DNA from: Desulfobacterales bacterium
GTDB lineage: Bacteria; Desulfobacterota; Desulfobacteria; Desulfobacterales; 4be13
NCBI GenBank assembly: GCA_029934695.1
Contig: JAOZLU010000064.1
Coordinates: 1 to 19,535, forward strand
Direction of reading: 5' to 3'
Length of the DNA stretch: 19,535 bases
Part shown: positions 14,848-19,535 of the stretch, one piece after another
How positions within the stretch are numbered: position 1 is the first letter of the stretch
How the letters are laid out: each line of letters begins with the position of its first letter
Program-made: the position numbers and the translations under genes
Notes under the pieces: generated by a model
What the model was told of the DNA's origin: nothing
The model's database searches: none
Seen by the model: the letters and a program-made list of their open reading frames with translations, nothing else

Positions 14848-15234
14848 TCAGGAATCTTTTTGAACCATATTGAAATTCAGTGATTCAAACTCCTCCTGAA
14901 ATTCCACTCCGAAATCCAGCGTATCCTCATCCTCCTCCTCATAAAACCAGTTTATGACAATATGTTTGCCATCGTCCGTTGCCTCTTCGAGAATATCGAA
15001 AAAATCTAATAATATCTTTGAAGAACTGCTGTTGAAATAAATCAGTTCCATATTGATGACAGCCTCCTGATCTTCAATATATCCGATATATTCTTCCAGC
15101 CAGGAGAAGACAGGCGAGTAAAACTCCGCTATATTTTCCGGATAAGATTCGCCGATGATCTCAAGAACATTATTTTCAAAGTCAAAAAATATTCCGGGTG
15201 TATATTTCGTCGGTTCAAGTTTTAAGTTTTCCAT
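14848..15234 (-). CDS. siaC: SiaC-family regulatory phosphoprotein, second copy
   Basis: The 128-residue product matches the SiaC family (formerly DUF1987): T-K-Y-T-P near the N-terminus, LEIIGESYPEN at 24-34, the core ELIYFNSSSSKILLDFF and the acidic NWFYEEEDEDTLDFG. In Pseudomonas aeruginosa SiaC is phosphorylated by SiaB and dephosphorylated by SiaA, and the unmodified form activates the diguanylate cyclase SiaD. The residue matching the phosphorylated threonine should be in the YFNS-S-S-S-K segment, probably Ser69. The gene is the last of the cluster, 12 nt after siaB, with GGAGA before its ATG. It is clearly related to, but different from, the copy at 15844-16239, so it may have its own output partner. 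Confidence 0.88.
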   Translation of the reverse strand: MENLKLEPTKYTPGIFFDFENNVLEIIGESYPENIAEFYSPVFSWLEEYIGYIEDQEAVINMELIYFNSSSSKILLDFFDILEEATDDGKHIVINWFYEEEDEDTLDFGVEFQEEFESLNFNMVQKDS

Positions 15235-15246
15235 CGCGATCTCCGT

Positions 15247-15804
15247 TTAAATAACAGTTTTTGAAGAAAAGAATGAATATTCCTCGTCTATTTTCCTGAA
15301 ATTGAATTCAAGGGGTCTGCTGGCTTTTTTTGCCATGTCAATAAACCCCAGGCCGGCACCCTTGCTTCCCGGCCCCGGGCCTGTTTTACGCGCTTCTCTG
15401 TACAACTTCTTAAGCTCATCCCTGTTCATCTTCTGCAATTTGATCAGCTTGTCACGGAGTCTTTCGACATCCTTGTTGCATATCCTGTTTCCGCACAGCA
15501 CAAAATAGTGTTCATCTTCATAACCGACTGCGATGATCCCGATGCTTAACTCTTCATTCGTTTCTGTCAGCAAATTGTCCTTGGGGCATTTCTCAGCGGA
15601 ATAATGGATGATGTTCTGGGCCTGCTCCACAACCATGGAAAAAACCCTGATCGCAGTCAGATTGTGGGCTTCCTGCAACTTCATTTTATGTTTCAGAGTT
15701 GAACCTATTTCCACCAAAAGATCCTGAGAGACAGGACCGCTGAAACAAAAAAAGACTCCCCGTTTGTTAAGATCTCTTTTGAACGCATAAAGATTACTCA
15801 CCAT
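15247..15804 (-). CDS. siaB: SiaB-family protein kinase
   Basis: This 185-residue protein matches SiaB-family kinases (DUF6272), which have a GHKL-type ATP fold. A possible N-box is in VVEQAQNIIHYS (E60, N64), and a glycine-rich ATP-lid segment, GPGPGSKGAGLGFIDMA, is at 142-157. The start FSGPVSQDL is typical. SiaB phosphorylates SiaC. The gene lies between the two siaC genes, 39 nt after one and 12 nt before the other, with AAGGGGG before the ATG. The single kinase presumably acts on both SiaC proteins; that is inference. The catalytic motifs appear complete. Confidence 0.87.
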   Translation of the reverse strand: MVSNLYAFKRDLNKRGVFFCFSGPVSQDLLVEIGSTLKHKMKLQEAHNLTAIRVFSMVVEQAQNIIHYSAEKCPKDNLLTETNEELSIGIIAVGYEDEHYFVLCGNRICNKDVERLRDKLIKLQKMNRDELKKLYREARKTGPGPGSKGAGLGFIDMAKKASRPLEFNFRKIDEEYSFFSSKTVI

Positions 15805-15843
15805 ACTGTTCCCCCTTCGTTTAAATCTTTAAAAAACAATATG

Positions 15844-16239
15844 TCAACTCCTTTCCTGAACCTGAATCAGATGAAAGGGCAGTGACTTCAACTCTTCTCT
15901 GAACTCTCCGCCATGCTCCAGCGATATATCATTTTCTTCATCGTAATACCAGTGAATCACAATCTTTTTTCCCTGAATTGCCGCATCCTGAAGCATACTG
16001 AAAAGGGTCATCAGAATTTTTGAACTGTTACTGTTGAAATATATCAGTTCGATATTTACGATAACTGACTGATTTTCAGATATTTCTTCCAAGTATGCGT
16101 TTATCCAGTCAAGTACCGGATCATAAAATTCAAATATGTTTTCAGGATAAGATTCCCCTCTGATTTCCAAAACATGACTGTCGGAATCAAACCTGACAAG
16201 CGGTGTATATTTTGTCTCTTCAATGATCAAATTATCCAT
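15844..16239 (-). CDS. siaC: SiaC-family regulatory phosphoprotein, first copy
   Basis: The 131-residue product shares the SiaC landmarks: TKYTP, LEIRGESYPENIFEFYDPV, ELIYFNSNSSKILM and HWYYDEENDISLEHG. The candidate phosphosite aligns with Ser70 in YFNSNSSK, where the other copy has YFNSSSSK. It is placed directly after the phosphatase gene (26 nt) and before siaB, which is the usual neighbourhood of SiaC. AAAGGTGG precedes the start. The two copies are far from identical, so the duplication is old or one copy was acquired separately. Its downstream target is not visible in the window. Confidence 0.88.
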   Translation of the reverse strand: MDNLIIEETKYTPLVRFDSDSHVLEIRGESYPENIFEFYDPVLDWINAYLEEISENQSVIVNIELIYFNSNSSKILMTLFSMLQDAAIQGKKIVIHWYYDEENDISLEHGGEFREELKSLPFHLIQVQERS

Positions 16240-16265
16240 TTATCCACCTTTTTTTGCTCACAGTC

Positions 16266-18395
16266 TCAAAATCCGAATCCCAAAACGGTGATGTCGTCTC
16301 TTTGTTCCTCTTTTTTTTTCCATTTTATATGTGCTTTCATTATCCTTTCTTTTTGTTCATCAAAGGGCTTTTTCCAGATAGCTTTCAGCAAAGCCTGAAA
16401 TCGCCTGTTGCCGAAAGGAAAGTGTCTTGGCCCGCCTGTCTGATCCGTAATGCCATCCGTTGACAAATAAAATGAAATATCGGACAGAATCGGGATGCGG
16501 TGATTGGTAAAGTCAAAATCAACATCAGCATCCTTATACCCGATGCTCTGACGGTCTCCCTTTATGAGACAGAGCATATTGTCGGACACATAAATCAGCG
16601 GAATCCTGGCCCCTGCAAACGTCACCGTCCGGGTCTTTGTATTTATAAAACAGATCCCCGCGTCCATCCCGTCATCGGAAACAGCCACTTTTTCGTCAGG
16701 GTATAAGGACGTTTTGACAGCAATATTCATTGATTTGAGTATCCGGGCCGGATTGTTGTAATCACTGCTTTTGACAATTCTTTTAAAAGCGGATCCTGCA
16801 AGCATGGTCATCAGTGCACCCGGAACTCCGTGACCTGTGCAGTCTATGACAGCAATCAGATAGCCGTCATCAAAAACCTCAAAAAGATAAATATCGCCTC
16901 CGACAATGTGCTTGGACTCCTCTATGATAAAATATTCATTAAAACACTGATTCATTCTGACTTTGGAAGGTAACATCGAGCTTTGGATCTTCTCTGCATA
17001 TCGGATGCTTTCCAAAATATGCCTGTTCGCATATTCCACCTGCTCAAGGCTTGCTCTCAGTTCTCCTGTTCTGTCCGCGACTTCCTTTTCCAATATTTCG
17101 GCAGCCTCTTCCTGAGTTATGAGGATTTCCTTCTGAGCTTTGAGCAGTTCCTTCTGTGTGCAAAGCTTTTCTTTTCGTTCGGTGTTGATCCGGTCGGCCA
17201 GACTCAGAGACAGCAGAATGACCAGCATGGCAGAACCGATCTGCATGATATAGGAGGTGAAAAAATTGGCAGGCAGCACTCCGAAAGATTTCAGAGCATA
17301 TATGATTGTCCCGCTTAAAAATGTGAACCATGCGACCATAAAATAGCGGGCTGCACGGTATTCTTCTTTCAGACAGACAGCTCCTGTTATCAGGACAACT
17401 GCCATTTCAAATATGATCCACACAACAGCCAGCTTCAGGCTCAACGCATACTCAGGAGTCAGGGACAGCCCCATGAGCAGAACATTTCCGGCCATAAAAA
17501 CTGAAAGTGCCTTATCCAGCCGGGGAGAATGCTTTTCCGCACGAAGAAAAGATTTGGAGAACTGGGCGACCCAGAATCCGGTCAATACAATAAAAAAAGG
17601 GATCGTCCGATTGAACCACCAGGGACTGTTTCCCCACAGGTACTCATATCCCTCACCGCTCAGAGACAGTTGGAAAAGAATATAGCTTATAATATACAGC
17701 ACATAGAAAAGATAACTCGTGTCCCTGACAGAGAGAAAGATGAACAGATTGTAAAAAAACATTGCCCACATGAGCCCGTAGTAAATTCCTGAAGCATACT
17801 GCTTGATATTCACCTTTTCCGCAAATCTTACAGGCGACCAGAGCGTGAGAGGAATTTCCATTGCACCTTTGGTTTTTACGCGAAGATAAAGAGTCTGTTT
17901 CCAGTTCGGGGCTGTCTGTATGCGGAATACAAAATTATGATACCTCACGTCACGATAAGAAAAGGGCATTCTGTCGCCTGTTTCTTTAAGCATCCACTTT
18001 CCATCAAGCAGCACCCAGAGTTCCAGATGGTCAAGAAGCGGATAACGCACCTCCAGAAGCCAGTTCCCGGTTCCCGGTTCCTGGTTTCCAGTTTCCACAG
18101 TAACCCTCACCCAATAGGCCGAATCCGTATAGCCGAAATTGAGGGTCTCTTTCTCGCTCTGTACAAATTTTTCAGAGATTTCCTGAGAAGTCATGTCGTC
18201 AATAGTCCACCTTTTTTCTTTGTCCTCCAGATATTCCGCATAAAGTCCCAGAGAATATTCGCCAAGATTTTCATCCAGGACCACCGTCTTTTTTGCGTGC
18301 TGATACACATAAGGCTCCTGCGCGGCTGCGAGTCGTGGCAGAGAGACAAAAAGCAGAAGGATGAAAAAGAATGAAAACAGACGTATTGCCGGCAT
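16266..18395 (-). CDS. 7TMR-DISM sensor / PP2C (SpoIIE-type) phosphatase, SiaA-like
   Basis: The 709-residue product has a signal-like first helix (1-25, ending LAAA-QEP), an extracellular 7TMR-DISM sensing domain (about 28-185; WVRVTV and YPLLDHLELWV), seven membrane helices (about 200-402), a coiled coil (403-465) and a PP2C/SpoIIE phosphatase domain (about 480-709). Metal-binding acids are visible in GGD501, VID518CTGHG, D578, STD647G and QRDD701. Pseudomonas SiaA has the same phosphatase but a different sensor. DISM domains are thought to bind carbohydrates or other small ligands. The ATG at 18395 is chosen because it follows CAGGAAA and opens the signal helix; an earlier in-frame ATG at 18470 would overlap gmk by 32 nt. 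An imperfect heptamer array lies in the DISM part (residues 100-112). The likely substrates are the two SiaC proteins. Confidence 0.88.
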   Translation of the reverse strand: MPAIRLFSFFFILLLFVSLPRLAAAQEPYVYQHAKKTVVLDENLGEYSLGLYAEYLEDKEKRWTIDDMTSQEISEKFVQSEKETLNFGYTDSAYWVRVTVETGNQEPGTGNWLLEVRYPLLDHLELWVLLDGKWMLKETGDRMPFSYRDVRYHNFVFRIQTAPNWKQTLYLRVKTKGAMEIPLTLWSPVRFAEKVNIKQYASGIYYGLMWAMFFYNLFIFLSVRDTSYLFYVLYIISYILFQLSLSGEGYEYLWGNSPWWFNRTIPFFIVLTGFWVAQFSKSFLRAEKHSPRLDKALSVFMAGNVLLMGLSLTPEYALSLKLAVVWIIFEMAVVLITGAVCLKEEYRAARYFMVAWFTFLSGTIIYALKSFGVLPANFFTSYIMQIGSAMLVILLSLSLADRINTERKEKLCTQKELLKAQKEILITQEEAAEILEKEVADRTGELRASLEQVEYANRHILESIRYAEKIQSSMLPSKVRMNQCFNEYFIIEESKHIVGGDIYLFEVFDDGYLIAVIDCTGHGVPGALMTMLAGSAFKRIVKSSDYNNPARILKSMNIAVKTSLYPDEKVAVSDDGMDAGICFINTKTRTVTFAGARIPLIYVSDNMLCLIKGDRQSIGYKDADVDFDFTNHRIPILSDISFYLSTDGITDQTGGPRHFPFGNRRFQALLKAIWKKPFDEQKERIMKAHIKWKKKEEQRDDITVLGFGF
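18062..18096. repeat. Five tandem heptamers inside the phosphatase gene
   Basis: On the plus strand the units are AGTTCCC, GGTTCCC, GGTTCCT, GGTTTCC and AGTTTCC. They encode the segment ETGNQEPGTGN in a loop between two strands of the DISM domain. The 7-nt period is not a multiple of three, so gain or loss of one unit would shift the frame. The units are imperfect, which reduces slippage. Confidence 0.7.
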
Positions 18396-18438
18396 TAAAT
18401 TTTCCTGTATAAATCCCAGATGGTTAATGATTTTATGT

Positions 18439-19017
18439 TCACTGAACTCTCCGTTGCCGAAAGGCTTCATATATGGAAATCAGTTCAGCGGCCGCTTCCG
18501 GCAATCGGTCATTTACAATAATATATCGGTAACGGTCTTTTGCTGCCATTTCCTTTTCCGCATTCACAAGACGGGTTGCAATGACATCTTGGGTGTCTGT
18601 GCTTCTTGACTCCAGACGGCTTCTGAGAACGTCAGGCGACGGTGGCATGATGAAAATCGTTATGCTGTCAGGGTAACGTCTGAGAATTTGCAGCATTCCC
18701 TGAACATCAATATCAAGAAGGATATCATGGCCCGCGGCCAGTTTTCTGTCAAGAAATTCGGAAGACGTGCCGTAAAAATTGTCATGAACCTCTGCCCACT
18801 CTGCCCATCTGCTGTTTTCTATCCCTTTTACAAATTCATCTTTTGGGATGAAATAATAGTCAATACCGTCAGTTTCACTGGCCCGGGGCGGCCGTGTTGT
18901 GAAGGATATCGAAAACAGAATTTCGGGAAATCGCTCAGACAGCAATTTGCAAAGGGTTGTCTTGCCAGCTCCTGACGGTGCTGAAACAATAAAAAGATGA
19001 CCGGAATGACTTACCAT
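18439..19017 (-). CDS. gmk: Guanylate kinase
   Basis: This 192-residue enzyme converts GMP and ATP to GDP and ADP in the cytoplasm. The P-loop APSGAGKT is at 13-20, the GMP-binding segment SFTTRPPR at 38-45 and the DIDVQG motif in the middle; length is normal for the family. The start at 19017 overlaps the stop of the preceding gene by 7 nt (ATGGTAA), so the two are translationally coupled. remA-gmk is a common gene pair in Desulfobacterota and Firmicutes. Here the next gene, 43 nt downstream, is the SiaA-like phosphatase, which ties a housekeeping nucleotide enzyme to a signalling operon. Confidence 0.95.
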   Translation of the reverse strand: MVSHSGHLFIVSAPSGAGKTTLCKLLSERFPEILFSISFTTRPPRASETDGIDYYFIPKDEFVKGIENSRWAEWAEVHDNFYGTSSEFLDRKLAAGHDILLDIDVQGMLQILRRYPDSITIFIMPPSPDVLRSRLESRSTDTQDVIATRLVNAEKEMAAKDRYRYIIVNDRLPEAAAELISIYEAFRQRRVQ

Positions 19018-19412
19018 CCTTCCCCCCCGTAGCTGTCATCAACTGCCTCGCTCCCGATATCCCTGACAGCAGGATCCGGGTCCGATGTTTCGGCAGGGGA
19101 GATATTCTCTTTGGCGGCTGAGGCCGCGGACTGACGCTCTGATTTTTCACGGCGGTTTTTTTTTGACTCCCTGAGCATTTCAAATCGCTGGGATATTGTT
19201 TCCGCCTGTATGGCAGAAAGGACAATGTGATTGCTGTCCATGACAATGATCGAACGGGTTTTACGGCCATGGGTCGCATCCACAAGACGATTTTTTTCCT
19301 TTGCTTCATCTTTAAGCCGTTTCATTGGCGCAGAATTTGGCAGTAAAATCGCAATAAGCCGTTCAGCAACGACAGTGCTTCCAAATCCGATATTTAAAAG
19401 TGTTTGTTCCAA
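19011..19412 (-). CDS. remA: RemA/DUF370-family regulator with C-terminal extension
   Basis: The first 90 residues match RemA (DUF370): EQTLLNIGFGSTVVAERLIA, then GRKTRSIIVMDSNHIVLSAI. In Bacillus subtilis RemA is a DNA-binding activator of matrix genes. The start is a TTG at 19412; AAGAGAGG at 19425-19418 and the family's conserved N-terminus support it, and there is no ATG in a suitable place. Family members are usually about 85-95 residues, while this one has 133, with a polar, low-complexity tail (about 90-133; RREKSERQSAASAAKE and acidic end). The stop overlaps the gmk start. yicC, often found upstream, would lie outside the window. No promoter could be assigned in 19413-19535. Confidence 0.85.
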   Translation of the reverse strand: MEQTLLNIGFGSTVVAERLIAILLPNSAPMKRLKDEAKEKNRLVDATHGRKTRSIIVMDSNHIVLSAIQAETISQRFEMLRESKKNRREKSERQSAASAAKENISPAETSDPDPAVRDIGSEAVDDSYGGEGW

Positions 19413-19476
19413 ATAAGCCTCTCTTATGCCAGTTGTCAGTCAACACAGTTATCAAGTGAGCAGTTAAACCCCGCTC

Positions 19477-19528
19477 CCGCCGGATTGACAAATCCGGCGG
19501 ACATGCCTGGGATTTATCAATCCCAGGC
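19477..19528. repeat. GGATT-N4-AATCC palindromes, two in tandem
   Basis: CCGCCGGATT (19477-19486) and AATCCGGCGG (19491-19500) pair perfectly around GACA. GCCTGGGATT (19505-19514) and AATCCCAGGC (19519-19528) pair perfectly around TATC. The spacing between the two is 4 nt. They lie upstream of remA, where a promoter would be expected. Confidence 0.8.
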
Positions 19529-19535
19529 GAGCCGG

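Overview
The window looks like a chromosomal segment of a Desulfobacterota bacterium, probably a large-genome sulfate reducer of the Desulfobacterales. This is inference from gene content: a VWGSSGS-repeat secreted protein, a giant cadherin-like array ending in a dockerin, a remA-gmk pair, Sia-type partner switching, and plant- or cyanobacterium-like numbers of palindromic intergenic repeats and PIN toxin modules. No rRNA, tRNA or CRISPR array was seen.

Layout. Positions 1-507 (minus) hold the 5' part of a secreted repeat protein that runs off the left edge. Positions 508-1390 are a divergent intergenic region packed with repeats: a duplicated leader, a MITE-like inverted-repeat element and GGATT/AATCC palindromes. 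Positions 1391-2164 encode an exported DsbA-like thiol oxidoreductase. After a hairpin-rich spacer comes a 3129-residue secreted protein (2803-12192): a signal peptide, seven FG-GAP blades (an integrin-like propeller), about 24 cadherin/Ig-like domains and a C-terminal type I dockerin. A strong hairpin terminator follows.

Positions 12250-13870 form a toxin-antitoxin island embedded in palindromic repeats. It has a PIN toxin gene broken by one frameshift with an intact Phd/YefM antitoxin behind it, then a small antitoxin overlapping a second PIN toxin whose C-terminus is partly repeat DNA. Positions 14194-14763 encode a two-helix membrane protein with a SHOCT domain.

The right end is a compact minus-strand cluster read from 19412 down to 14848: remA, gmk, a 7TMR-DISM/PP2C phosphatase (SiaA-like), siaC, siaB and a second siaC. 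Spacing and overlaps (7-nt overlap, then gaps of 43, 26, 39 and 12 nt) suggest one operon. In known Sia systems the SiaB kinase phosphorylates SiaC and the SiaA phosphatase reverses it, which controls aggregation. Here two SiaC proteins share one kinase and one phosphatase, no diguanylate cyclase (SiaD) is present in the window, and the module is joined to RemA, a biofilm-matrix regulator in Bacillus. With the giant adhesin nearby, the window reads as a surface-attachment and aggregation locus; that link is inference.
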